Below are positions 1-7,585 of a DNA stretch of 64,000 nt, one piece after another (within the stretch, counting starts at the first letter, position 1; each line of letters starts with the position of its first letter). The notes under the pieces were generated by a model. That model saw only the letters and a program-made list of their open reading frames with translations, searched no databases and had not been told where the DNA came from. Both the position numbers and the translations under genes were made by a program. Origin of the DNA: Alkaliphilus metalliredigens QYMF (GTDB lineage: Bacteria > Bacillota > Clostridia > Peptostreptococcales > Natronincolaceae); contig NC_009633.1 in the NCBI RefSeq assembly GCF_000016985.1, positions 248,001-312,000 on the forward strand, read 5' to 3'.

Positions 1-78
1 GTTTGCAGGCTTAGCCAAAAATTGCGTCTTCAGTTAGCAAATATGATTGGATTGCTTCGGTATGTATGTAGATTTTAA
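1..78 (+). CDS. C-terminal end of an unidentified gene cut by the window edge
   Basis: The first frame is open from base 1 to a TAA at 76-78 and would encode 25 residues ending in LLRYVCRF. It could be the tail of a gene that starts before the window. It is too short to identify, and an open frame of this length can arise by chance. The following genes suggest an envelope or polysaccharide locus, but that is inference only. Confidence 0.3.
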   Translation, partial: VCRLSQKLRLQLANMIGLLRYVCRF

Positions 79-198
79 ATTAGGTTGAAAATTGTGACGA
101 ATGAAGGGTGAATGTAAGATGAAAGTTTTAATATACTAGAAAAGGTAATAAACAGGATTAAAATATGGCTTAGAGTTTTACTAAGGGACATTTCAAAT

Positions 199-771
199 AT
201 GTTGGTTTATGGGATAAAGGCTCCTAAATCTGCAGAGAGAATCTGGATAAATCCAAGGGATTGTAAATATCTCATCAAAGATATTGGGCGAAAAGGTTCG
301 GGTAAAGTTGTAAAGGAATGGCCACCGCGTGGTGCCCATATAGTAAATGTTGACGAAATAGAAAAGATTAAATACCTAAAATTACATTGGGAAGATGGAG
401 TTCCTTGGTCAGATTGTGGAATATATGAGTATAACTACAGACTAATAGAAAGAGGAGTCTTTGATGATGGATGTAAAAACAAGGAAGATGTAATTTTAAA
501 GTATAAAAAACTAGACAATGTATTCGAAAAGATAAAAAAAGAAAATAAACTATTAACTCGTGCTGAACTAGATGAAAAGGCATTTAGGGAAAACGGTGGC
601 GTGTACATACATTTAGGACCAAATGGTGAGCCATATTTTGGTGGTGCAGGATACCATCGATTTGCAATAGCATTAGTTTTAGGTATACCGCTTATCCCTG
701 CACAGATAGGGTTTGTACATATTAGCGCTCTTGGTAAGTTAAAAGACTATAGATGTAACAACTCAGATTGA
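199..771 (+). CDS. Hypothetical protein with a ParB-like C-terminal motif, probably envelope-associated
   Basis: This gene encodes 190 residues from an ATG with an AGGGA ribosome site about 10 bases upstream. The protein has no signal peptide or membrane segment. The N-terminal half contains WPPRG. The C-terminal part contains GGVYIHLGPNGEPYFGGAGYH, followed by a hydrophobic IALVLGIPLIPAQIGFVH stretch. That pattern recalls ParB/Srx-type folds seen in small proteins of polysaccharide clusters. The MurJ-like flippase gene follows 75 bases downstream in the same direction, so an envelope or exopolysaccharide locus is plausible. No catalytic function is assigned. Confidence is high that it is a gene and low on its role. 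Confidence 0.7.
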   Translation: MLVYGIKAPKSAERIWINPRDCKYLIKDIGRKGSGKVVKEWPPRGAHIVNVDEIEKIKYLKLHWEDGVPWSDCGIYEYNYRLIERGVFDDGCKNKEDVILKYKKLDNVFEKIKKENKLLTRAELDEKAFRENGGVYIHLGPNGEPYFGGAGYHRFAIALVLGIPLIPAQIGFVHISALGKLKDYRCNNSD

Positions 772-846
772 TTCAGCTCGTAAAATAACTTTATCTAATC
801 TGATTTATAAACATCTTCTAAGAATACAATACTATGGAGGCAGTCT

Positions 847-2412
847 ATGACACAATCACAAAAGGCAGTACAGTCTGTTTTAATAATAATGTTTTTTACA
901 TTAGCAAGCAAGGTGTTAGGTTTTATTCGAGAAATATTAATTGCAGCAAAATTTGGTTCTGGTGTGGAGACCGATACTTTTTTTATTGCCCTAACTGCTA
1001 CAACTCTATTCACAACCTTCTTCACTCAGTCTATAAACACTACAATGATTCCAATATTATCAGAAGTTGAACGTAAAGAAGGGATTTTAGGCAAAAGAAG
1101 TCATACTAATAATTTATTAAATATTGTAATGGTGATTTCTTTTTTTCTAGTTATTGTTGCGTGGTTTTTAGCGCCATTAATTATTAGAATTTTAGCTCAT
1201 GGTTTTGAGGGAGAACAGTTCAATCAGACTGTATTATTAATGAGAATTGGGTTACCTGTTTTCTTTTTTGCAAGTGCTGTCGGAATCTTTAGAGGCTACC
1301 TTCAAAGTGAAATGAAGTTTACAGAGTCAGCGATTGCTCAATTTCCATTTAACTTTGTTTATATATTCTTCCTTGTATTTTTGGCAGATTTACTTGGCAT
1401 TAAGGGATTAATGGTAGCTAGTGTATTAGCTGTTGGTGCACAAATACTTATTCAAATTCCTGGATTAAGAAAAATCAATTTTCAATATCAGTTTATATTT
1501 GATGTAAAAGATTACTATGTAAAAAAAATATTACATTTGGTGCCACCGGTCTTAATTAGTGTTGCTGTGAGTGATATTAACAAGATTGTTGACCGCTCAT
1601 TAGCATCAACTCTAATTGACGGAAGTGTATCTGCCTTAAATTATAGTAATAGATTAAAAGGTCTGATCATTGGTATTTTCACAGCTGCAATTGTCACTGT
1701 TCTGTTTCCATTACTTTCACAAAAAGCAGATAAAAATAATCACGATGAATTTAAAAGTGTATTTAGATATGGTGTTAATACGATTCTATTAATAACAGTC
1801 CCAGCAACTGTAGGGATGATTGTGTTAGCGGAACCGATTGTAAGATTATCCTTTGAAAGAGGAGCTTTTGACGCTACAGCATCTTATATGACTGCAGGTG
1901 CATTAATTTTTTATTCTATAGGAATCGTAGGTATGGGATTAAAGAGTTTCTTAAATAGAGCGTATTATGCTTTGCAAGATACGAAAACACCAATGTATAA
2001 TGGATTTATAGCTATTGGAGTAAATATTGTACTGAATTTTATACTAGTACAGTTTATGGCACATAGAGGTTTAGCACTTGCAACTTCAATATCAGCAATA
2101 CTAAGCTCGTTACTTTTATTATATGGGCTTAAAAGAAAAATTGGGCCTTTAGGGATTAAAAACATGTTGACAACAGGAATCAAGGTGTTAGCATCCTCGT
2201 TAATTATGGGGTTCGCTACATTACATGTATACCGTTATCTTAGCTTCAGTTTTACTGGAAGCACTTTGATTGATTTAATAGTGCTTTCAGTATCTATTGG
2301 TTTTGGTGCATTAGTATATCTATTGTTAATTTATTTGATGAAAGTAAAAGAACTATTTTGGTTTATTAACTTATTCAAGAAAAAGCTATCTAGAAAGAAA
2401 AAAAGCAGATAA
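847..2412 (+). CDS. murJ: MurJ/MviN-family lipid flippase
   Basis: This 521-residue integral membrane protein belongs to the MurJ/MviN branch of the MOP exporter superfamily. The family flips lipid II, or in some loci other undecaprenyl-linked glycans, across the membrane. The sequence has about 14 hydrophobic segments. It shows the family hallmarks: an early KVLGFIREILIAAKFGSG stretch, a KGLIIGIFTAAIVTVLFPLLS segment, and the LSFERGAFD loop followed by KSFLNRAYYALQDTKTPM. The length is normal. The start ATG follows GGAGGCAG at 835-842. It lies next to a possible polysaccharide gene and away from a peptidoglycan cluster, so it may be a dedicated exopolysaccharide flippase. A small terminator follows at 2559. 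Confidence 0.93.
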   Translation: MTQSQKAVQSVLIIMFFTLASKVLGFIREILIAAKFGSGVETDTFFIALTATTLFTTFFTQSINTTMIPILSEVERKEGILGKRSHTNNLLNIVMVISFFLVIVAWFLAPLIIRILAHGFEGEQFNQTVLLMRIGLPVFFFASAVGIFRGYLQSEMKFTESAIAQFPFNFVYIFFLVFLADLLGIKGLMVASVLAVGAQILIQIPGLRKINFQYQFIFDVKDYYVKKILHLVPPVLISVAVSDINKIVDRSLASTLIDGSVSALNYSNRLKGLIIGIFTAAIVTVLFPLLSQKADKNNHDEFKSVFRYGVNTILLITVPATVGMIVLAEPIVRLSFERGAFDATASYMTAGALIFYSIGIVGMGLKSFLNRAYYALQDTKTPMYNGFIAIGVNIVLNFILVQFMAHRGLALATSISAILSSLLLLYGLKRKIGPLGIKNMLTTGIKVLASSLIMGFATLHVYRYLSFSFTGSTLIDLIVLSVSIGFGALVYLLLIYLMKVKELFWFINLFKKKLSRKKKSR

Positions 2413-2558
2413 AGCGTAGAGAATTTTTTTCAAAATGAGGACAACTTCAAAATGAAAGTACGCAAATCAGTCATATCAGCTACTAAGACGATGGCCAAAG
2501 AAATGTAAAAGATAAAATTTCTAAAAGAGATTTATTTAGTAGAGACTAATTATGGACA

Positions 2559-2585
2559 AGCCCTAACACTGTTTAGGGCTGTTTT
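2559..2585 (+). terminator. Probable rho-independent terminator downstream of murJ
   Basis: AGCCCTAA (2559-2566) pairs perfectly with TTAGGGCT (2573-2580) around a 6-base loop and is followed by GTTTTA. It lies about 150 bases after the murJ stop and before the DUF4301 fragment. The U-run is short, so efficiency is uncertain. Confidence 0.6.
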
Positions 2586-2606
2586 AACATATAGGGGGGG
2601 GCACAG

Positions 2607-3038
2607 ATGGAGAAGAGCATTGAAAGGTTCAAGAAAGGGGCAAAATACGTCAATATAGAATCCGCAGTAAGAAGGGATCACTTGACGTCTATAAATGATA
2701 CAAGTGATGACTATTTAAATTTGAAGTGTGTGAAGTTTATACCTGCCAGTGGTGCAGCCACGAGGATGTTTGAAGACCTTTATAAATACTTAGATGACAA
2801 AATAGCCACAGAATCCATCAATCAGTTTTTTGATGAGCTTGAGAATATCACTTTTTATGAAGAGATTAAAGATTTTATTGAAAAAGAGAACATTGATAAG
2901 AATGTTACTTCTGATAGAATAAAAATAATTGACTATATACTTAATAGCAACAAAATGAACTATGGCAACCTACCAAAGGCTGTCATTAAAATGAACTCAT
3001 ATAAAGACTTCTCAACAACACCCATAGAAGATGCATAA
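2607..3038 (+). pseudogene. N-terminal fragment of a DUF4301 family gene
   Basis: The 143 residues carry the DUF4301 signature: a FIPASGAATRMFEDLYKYL segment at about residues 48-66 and a NLPKAVIKM...TTPIEDA segment at the end. From memory, DUF4301 proteins are around 500 residues and function is unknown. The frame stops just where the family continues. Downstream sequence from 3040 shows no continuation in any frame and instead holds hairpin and REP DNA. The start has a strong ribosome site (AGGGGGGG). The likely explanation is a 3' truncation by rearrangement at the REP/RAYT element, leaving a remnant. A functional short protein cannot be excluded. Confidence 0.7.
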
Positions 3039-3158
3039 TATGCTCATCCAGAGCCATCGATACGCTTGAGTTGAGCCACCCTCACGCTAGGTGAGCCACT
3101 AGCGATATTCTCATGTATTCCGCATTTATTCCATGGTCTTATTTACAACGAGCCTCCA

Positions 3159-3256
3159 AAGGCATGTCATTGGGCATCAAAGGCATCACCTTTGTAATAT
3201 GAGCTGTTCATGCAGTTAAGTTAAGGTGATGCCTGGCTATGAGCCTAACATGCCTT
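3159..3256. repeat. Long nested inverted repeat with an inverted REP copy upstream of the RAYT gene
   Basis: The outer arms AAGGCATGT (3159-3167) and ACATGCCTT (3248-3256) enclose the perfect 12-base arms AGGCATCACCTT (3181-3192) and AAGGTGATGCCT (3223-3234). Read on the minus strand, 3213-3237 resembles the REP consensus (GCCAGGCA..CTTAACTTA). It faces the forward REP at 3279, giving a REPIN-like inverted pair next to the transposase. No gene is seen in 3039-3356. Confidence 0.6.
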
Positions 3257-3278
3257 CCCTCATTATAAATATCACAGT

Positions 3279-3300
3279 GGTGCCAGGCACTTAACTTGTT
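3279..3300 (+). repeat. REP element adjacent to RAYT gene
   Basis: This is a copy of the dispersed repeat with the quasi-palindromic core GTGCCAGGCAC followed by TTAACTTGTT. It ends about 20 bases before the hairpin leader of the RAYT transposase gene, so it marks the upstream edge of that element. Confidence 0.8.
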
Positions 3301-3318
3301 AATTTATTGCAATTAACA

Positions 3319-3349
3319 ATACCTTTTGGTAAAATAAAACCAGGAGGTG
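3319..3349 (+). promoter_or_regulatory. Hairpin that sequesters the RAYT ribosome site
   Basis: ATACCTTTTGGT (3319-3330) can pair along its whole length, counting G-U pairs, with ACCAGGAGGTGT (3338-3349). The right arm contains the AGGAGG ribosome site (3342-3347) of the TTG start at 3357. Translation would be blocked while the hairpin is closed. IS200-type transposases are known to use such RBS-burying hairpins. Here it is inferred from complementarity and from the preserved copies at 6695 and 25740. Confidence 0.65.
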
Positions 3350-3356
3350 TTTTTCA

Positions 3357-4193
3357 TTGGGAAGAAAACCTAGGGTAGAGTATAGGGGTGGTGTTTATCA
3401 CGTCATCCAAAGAGGAAATAACCGAGAGTATATATTTGAGAAAAAAGAAGATAAAGCATATCTGCTGGAACTAGTAGCGGAATATAAAGTTGTAATGAAT
3501 TTCGAGTTGTATGGATTTGTGCTAATGGATAACCACTACCATATGGTTCTCAAGACCTTAGATGCACCTTTGCAGGATATTATGCACAGGATAAACAATA
3601 AATATAGTAAGTACTATAACTATCAGAATAAAAGAACTGGACATGTTTTTGAGAACAGATATAAAGGCATTTTAGTGAAGGATGAAAAATATCTTTTATC
3701 CTTGATTCGGTATGTACATCAAAATCTAGTGAGGGCAAAGATGTGTGAAAAAGTGAAGGATTATCAATGGAGCAGTGATCCATATTATAGAAAGAACAGA
3801 CAAGGAGAAATGGTAGACATCGGTTTTATTTTGAATATGTTTTCTAGAGACAGACAAGAAGCAATAAAGGAATATAAAAGATTTATGGATAGGGATAAAA
3901 TGGAGGAAGGTAGTACATTTGAAGAGGTGTTGATTATCGGTGAAAACCAGGAGACGACTATGAGTAAGCCAGTAGAAGTCATTCAAAGGAAAAGCCTAGA
4001 TGAAATCTTGTATGAGGTAACAAAGGATGAAGCCATCCATGATGAGATAAAAAAAGGCTCAAGAAAAAGAAATTTAACTGTTTATAAACAGAAATATATT
4101 AGTCGATCCTTAGCAGCTAACTATACCATGAGAGAAATTGGAGAAAACATATCCGTCAGCGAAGTGGCTGTATATAAAATGCATTGTAAGTAA
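3357..4193 (+). CDS. rayT: REP-associated tyrosine transposase (RAYT, Y1/HUH family)
   Basis: This 278-residue IS200/IS605-like single-strand transposase has the RAYT layout. The N-terminal GGVYHVIQRGNNRE motif is followed by the metal-binding HUH motif H60-Y-H62 in LMDNHYHMVLKT. The candidate nucleophile is Y119 in RYVHQNLVRAKM. The C-terminal extension, about residues 180-278, ends in a helix-turn-helix-like segment (MREIGENISVSEVAVYKMH), as in many clostridial RAYTs. The TTG start follows AGGAGG with 9-base spacing. It appears intact and is the likely source of activity for the REP copies in this window. The family recognises hairpin REPs and is usually domesticated, not self-mobile. Confidence 0.9.
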   Translation: MGRKPRVEYRGGVYHVIQRGNNREYIFEKKEDKAYLLELVAEYKVVMNFELYGFVLMDNHYHMVLKTLDAPLQDIMHRINNKYSKYYNYQNKRTGHVFENRYKGILVKDEKYLLSLIRYVHQNLVRAKMCEKVKDYQWSSDPYYRKNRQGEMVDIGFILNMFSRDRQEAIKEYKRFMDRDKMEEGSTFEEVLIIGENQETTMSKPVEVIQRKSLDEILYEVTKDEAIHDEIKKGSRKRNLTVYKQKYISRSLAANYTMREIGENISVSEVAVYKMHCK

Positions 4194-4279
4194 AAAGAGA
4201 ACCATTAGTTGAGAGAAAAGGTATAAAAAACTAATTATTGCGTAGAGATATGCACTAATCATGTTTAGGAGAAAACCGA

Positions 4280-5194
4280 ATGAATAAAAATAGAAAAAAT
4301 TTAATCGCTCTAATTTCTATAGTGAGTATACTACTAATAATAGGGTCAGTTGGGTTTCAGAAGTATCAAAATATAGTTGATCCACATCAAGCCTTTGAGA
4401 AAAATTTACAGCAAGAGAAAGATAATAGAGAAAAAGAAGGTATGGATGAGAATAGAAACGTGGTTAAGATTCTTTTGTTAGGAGTAGATAGTTCAGAAGT
4501 TAGAGAGGGAAGGGCCATGGGGTATCGAAGTGATGCCATCATGATAGCTTCAATGGACTTAGACGCTAAAAACGTAAAACTGGTCTCTATTCCAAGGGAT
4601 AGTTATACAGATGTTCCGGGTAACGATAATAAAGACAAGATTAACCATGCGATGGCCTTTGGCGGAGGACCTAGAAATAAGGGAAATCAATATGCAGTTG
4701 AGGCTGTGGAAGGGTTGCTAGATATTAATATTGACTATTATCTTACTATGGATTTAGATGCTGTGAAAGATATTGTGGATACCATCGGTGGTGTCACTGT
4801 AGATGTGGAGCGCAGTATGGATTCTGGTGGAATTCGAATAGAAAAGGGAGAGCAAAAACTCGATGGGCAACAAGTCCTGGCTTATTTGTCAAATCGAAAT
4901 GCACCTACTGGAGATTTTGCAAGAATAGAACAACAACAAAAGTTTATGAAGGCCTTATTCCAGCAAACGAAGGAGAAAGGTAAATTCTCTGATGTGCTAC
5001 CTTTATATTTAAAAATGCAAAGCAAGATATTTACCAATCTAGAGATAGATCAGATGGGTGCGTTACTGTTATTCTTAAAGAGCGTACAGTCAGAGAATAT
5101 CGAATTGTTTACCCTTCGAGGAGAAGGTATGATTATAGATGGTATCTATTATATAGATATTGATGAAGACTATATGAAAGAAATTTTTTCATAA
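4280..5194 (+). CDS. LytR-CpsA-Psr (LCP) family cell-wall glycopolymer ligase
   Basis: The 304-residue protein has an N-terminal membrane anchor (about residues 9-26) and a single extracellular LCP domain. Visible motifs are VKILLLGVDSSE at about residue 62, YRSDAIMIASMDLD, SIPRDSYTDVPG, KINHAMAFGG with the conserved Arg/Asp positions, and a DIVDTIGGVTVDVE segment. LCP enzymes transfer undecaprenyl-linked glycopolymers to peptidoglycan. The length is normal and the start ATG follows TTTAGGAG. The 3' third (about 4896-5215) is duplicated almost perfectly at 11869-12190 between two REP elements. No obvious operon partner is present; the RAYT gene precedes it. Confidence 0.88.
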   Translation: MNKNRKNLIALISIVSILLIIGSVGFQKYQNIVDPHQAFEKNLQQEKDNREKEGMDENRNVVKILLLGVDSSEVREGRAMGYRSDAIMIASMDLDAKNVKLVSIPRDSYTDVPGNDNKDKINHAMAFGGGPRNKGNQYAVEAVEGLLDINIDYYLTMDLDAVKDIVDTIGGVTVDVERSMDSGGIRIEKGEQKLDGQQVLAYLSNRNAPTGDFARIEQQQKFMKALFQQTKEKGKFSDVLPLYLKMQSKIFTNLEIDQMGALLLFLKSVQSENIELFTLRGEGMIIDGIYYIDIDEDYMKEIFS

Positions 5195-5281
5195 AATTAA
5201 GTGAAATGCAATGATGCCCCCCCAGGAAAACCTCCGAAAAATAGCATAAAAAACGAATCCATCCCTATACTCGGAACCAGC

Positions 5282-5463
5282 GTGCCTGACACCAACTTAT
5301 CAACTTATTCACCCTGAGCAACACAAAGGATGCGATCTGTAAGGGCTCGGTGTCTGTCACGAACTTATGCGAACTTATGAACTTATTGATTGAGATAAGA
5401 GATAGGGAGATAAAAGGGGAATAAGAAGAACCAGTGGTGCCTGCCACGAAGTTATCAAGTTAT
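5282..5463 (+). repeat. Cluster of three variant REP elements
   Basis: Three diverged copies lie at 5282-5309 (GTGCCTGACACCAACTTATC), 5349-5370 (GGTGTCTGTCACGAACTT) and 5436-5463 (GGTGCCTGCCACGAAGTT). Each is preceded by GAACCAG-like or CTCG bases. They keep the short hairpin but replace the TTAACTTATT tail with CCAACTTAT or a similar tail, defining a second REP subtype. The gap 5195-5694 otherwise holds a partial GCCC..AGGAAAACCTCC element at 5215-5236, related to the palindrome at 63205. No RNA gene is recognised. Confidence 0.6.
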
Positions 5464-5694
5464 GAAAGAGGCGGGAAAAGAGAAGGGAGTAATCCTAAGT
5501 CATAAGGTCTCTTGTGTTTTCTTAAGGCTTCAGCATAAAAGGAAAAAGTGTGTAACGCTGCTGTAAGAGACGACGATGAAAAACCTTAGGGCTACCAGCT
5601 ATTAGGTGGCAAAGAAGTAGAAAGAATAAATGCGTAGGGCTTGAAGAGATATGGTATAATATATATATTAGAGAAGTCGAAGAGGAGTGATTAT

Positions 5695-6633
5695 TTGGGA
5701 ATCATTCATCAGCCACATGATAAATTTTTCAAAGAAATGTTTGGGAATTTAGCATTAGCAAAGGATTTTATGACCAATTACTTACCATTGGAATTGCTAA
5801 AGATTGTAGATATTGAAACACTAACACCAGAAAAAGAGCACTACATTGAGGATGATTTGAAAGAAAGTTTTTCAGACTTACTATTTAAGGCAAATATAAA
5901 CGGTAGAGAAGGATACTTATATTTTCTATTTGAACACAAGAGCTACCCATCCAAAAGAATTGCGATACAGCTACTTCACTATATGGTACGCATTTGGGAT
6001 GACAAATCGCTTAAAGAAAAGAAAGAAAAGATTCCAATGATCATTCCAATGACAGTGTATCATGGCAAGGAAAACTGGAATGTAGCCCTAAGACTATCCG
6101 ACCTTATGGAAGGTTATGAAGAGTTACCAGAAGAAATAAGAAAATATATACCAGAGTATGAATACTTAATCTATGACCTTTCAGGTTACACTGATGATGA
6201 GGTTAAGGGAGATGTACAACTACAAATTGTAATTAAGATTTTAAGATCTATTTTCAGGAATGATGAAGAATTTTTTAAGGTATTTAAAGAGGCAGTAGAA
6301 GTACTAGATAAACTGGAGAAACAAGAAAAGGGAATAGAGTATTTCAAGACATTTATTTATTATATTTTAAGTGCAAGAAAAGGGGTTACTCTAACCGAAA
6401 TATATGATTTAGTGAAGGAAGTATCTGTGGAAAGGAGTGATGAGATCATGACTATTGCAGAAGAATTATTAAAAGAAGGCATGGAAAAAGGCATGGAAAA
6501 AGGCATGGAAAAAGGTAAATTGGAAGAAAAGAGAGAGGTAGCTAGAAACCTCATAGGTTTAGGTGTGGAGTTAGATAAAGTTATGAAAGCCACTGGTTTG
6601 AGTGAAGAAGAAATTAATAAGTTACTGAATTAA
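5695..6633 (+). CDS. Rpn family recombination-promoting nuclease/putative transposase (PD-(D/E)XK)
   Basis: The frame is open from 5641, but the TTG at 5695 is the better start. It has AGGAG at 5682-5687, and a TATAAT box at 5655-5660 lies upstream. From there the protein has 312 residues. It opens with HQPHDKFFKEMFGN, the typical Rpn/YhgA-like N-terminus, followed by the nuclease-like core (SFSDLLFKANINGREGYLYFLFEHKSY, giving the D-ExK pattern). A later MIIPMTVYHGKENW motif is also typical. The C-terminus carries a threefold GMEK repeat and a helical LSEEEINKLL tail, also usual. Rpn proteins cleave DNA and stimulate RecA-independent recombination, with a proposed role in phage defence. It stands alone among REP repeats. 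Confidence 0.85.
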   Translation: MGIIHQPHDKFFKEMFGNLALAKDFMTNYLPLELLKIVDIETLTPEKEHYIEDDLKESFSDLLFKANINGREGYLYFLFEHKSYPSKRIAIQLLHYMVRIWDDKSLKEKKEKIPMIIPMTVYHGKENWNVALRLSDLMEGYEELPEEIRKYIPEYEYLIYDLSGYTDDEVKGDVQLQIVIKILRSIFRNDEEFFKVFKEAVEVLDKLEKQEKGIEYFKTFIYYILSARKGVTLTEIYDLVKEVSVERSDEIMTIAEELLKEGMEKGMEKGMEKGKLEEKREVARNLIGLGVELDKVMKATGLSEEEINKLLN

Positions 6634-6662
6634 CGAGCACGGAGAACATCCAGCCCAGCCAC

Positions 6663-6733
6663 GGTGCCAGGCACTTAACTTGTTAATAATTAACAACACC
6701 TTTTGGTAAAATAAAACCAGGAGGTGTTTTTTC
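6663..6733 (+). repeat. REP plus orphan RAYT leader hairpin
   Basis: The REP core is at 6663-6684, followed by a nearly exact copy of the RAYT leader. AACACCTTTTGGT (6695-6707) pairs with ACCAGGAGGTGTT (6716-6728), but no transposase follows. The sequence after TTTTTTC is unrelated. It is either a solo copy mobilised by the RAYT or the scar of a deleted transposase gene. Confidence 0.75.
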
Positions 6734-6893
6734 TTTAGGTTTTTTATCAACTATTCTGGGTGTATATATTTAGTGAATAGAAATAAAGAAGTTGAGGTTA
6801 AGAGGGTAGGTATATGTTTCATATGGTATAATAAGCATAAGTTATAAATATATGTCAGATAGAGATTTGTAAAAGAATCAGGGTGGTGAAAAA

Positions 6894-7203
6894 ATGGGTT
6901 TAATAGAAGAACTAAATAAAGGTGAAAGTAAAACCCTTGAGTTTAATTGTAGAAACAGGTGACTTTGTAAACGTAGAGATATATATAGAAATGCCGGAAT
7001 CTTATAGCAACTTAACTGAGCAAGAGAAAATAACTATATTATATATGAAAGATAATGATGGGAAAGTGACAACGAAAGAAGTAATGAAGATTTTAGATAT
7101 TAAAGATAGAAGAGGAAGAAAGATATTAAAAGATATGGTGGATAAAAGGTTGATAAATGTAAGGGGACAAGGAAGAAGTACATATTATGTTTTAAAACAT
7201 TAA
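6894..7203 (+). pseudogene. Collapsed AlbA_2/Schlafen-type ATP-binding gene (N- and C-terminal pieces only)
   Basis: An ATG at 6894, with GGTGG upstream, begins MGLIEELNKGESKTLEF. That is the classic start of AlbA_2-domain proteins. The frame ends at a TGA at 6960-6962. A second frame (GTG at 6922 to 7203) continues with a winged-helix C-terminus: LTEQEKITILYMKDNDGKVTTKEVMKIL, then RGRKILKDMVDKRLINV. The full-length relative at 10377 is 497 residues, so the middle is missing and the frame shifted. The remnant sits between REPs at 6663 and 7223, which suggests REP-linked deletion. Confidence 0.75.
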
Positions 7204-7222
7204 TCAAACCCAGCGAGCCAAC

Positions 7223-7244
7223 AGTGCCAGGCACTTAATTTATT
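7223..7244 (+). repeat. REP element
   Basis: AGTGCCAGGCACTTAATT core, preceded by CAGCGAGCCAAC. It lies just after the stop of the collapsed AlbA gene. The rest of the 7204-7585 gap contains the terminator at 7334 and AT-rich promoter-like DNA before the ComM gene. Confidence 0.75.
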
Positions 7245-7333
7245 GGCAGCGAGACATCACTTTATCCTAATAAAATGGAAAACCAAGAGATAAAATTGCA
7301 AGTACTAAGATCAGCCAAATAAAGTAAAGGAAG

Positions 7334-7376
7334 GGTCATGATGTGCAGTTGAAGCTGCTGGTTATGACCTTTTTAT
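7334..7376 (+). terminator. Rho-independent terminator
   Basis: GGTCAT (7334-7339) pairs with ATGACC (7364-7369), with an inner GCAG/CTGC helix, and is followed directly by TTTTTATT. It would end transcripts before the ComM-like gene. Confidence 0.7.
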
Positions 7377-7585
7377 TATGGGTATGTTTTCGGAGAGATT
7401 TTGACAAACCCAGTTGGGTAACATCAGCTTGTCAGCTTATTGATATTGGCTCTAGACAAAAAAGAGTTTTATTTGACAAATATTTAAAGGGATTTTCCAT
7501 TTTATAACTAATAGTTTAGTGAGTGAAATATTTCAAGTGTTAAAAAAGCGATTGTTTATTGCTCCATATCAAAGGAGGAGAAGGC

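Noticed and set aside
5282-5463. Possible CRISPR array from repeated similar short sequences
   Set aside because: The three copies differ in sequence, spacing is irregular and no spacers of even length or cas genes are present; they are variant REPs.
5520-5640. Structured region before the Rpn gene (GCTACCAGC..GGTGGC) as a riboswitch or small RNA
   Set aside because: The pairing is short and no known riboswitch core is recognisable; not enough support.
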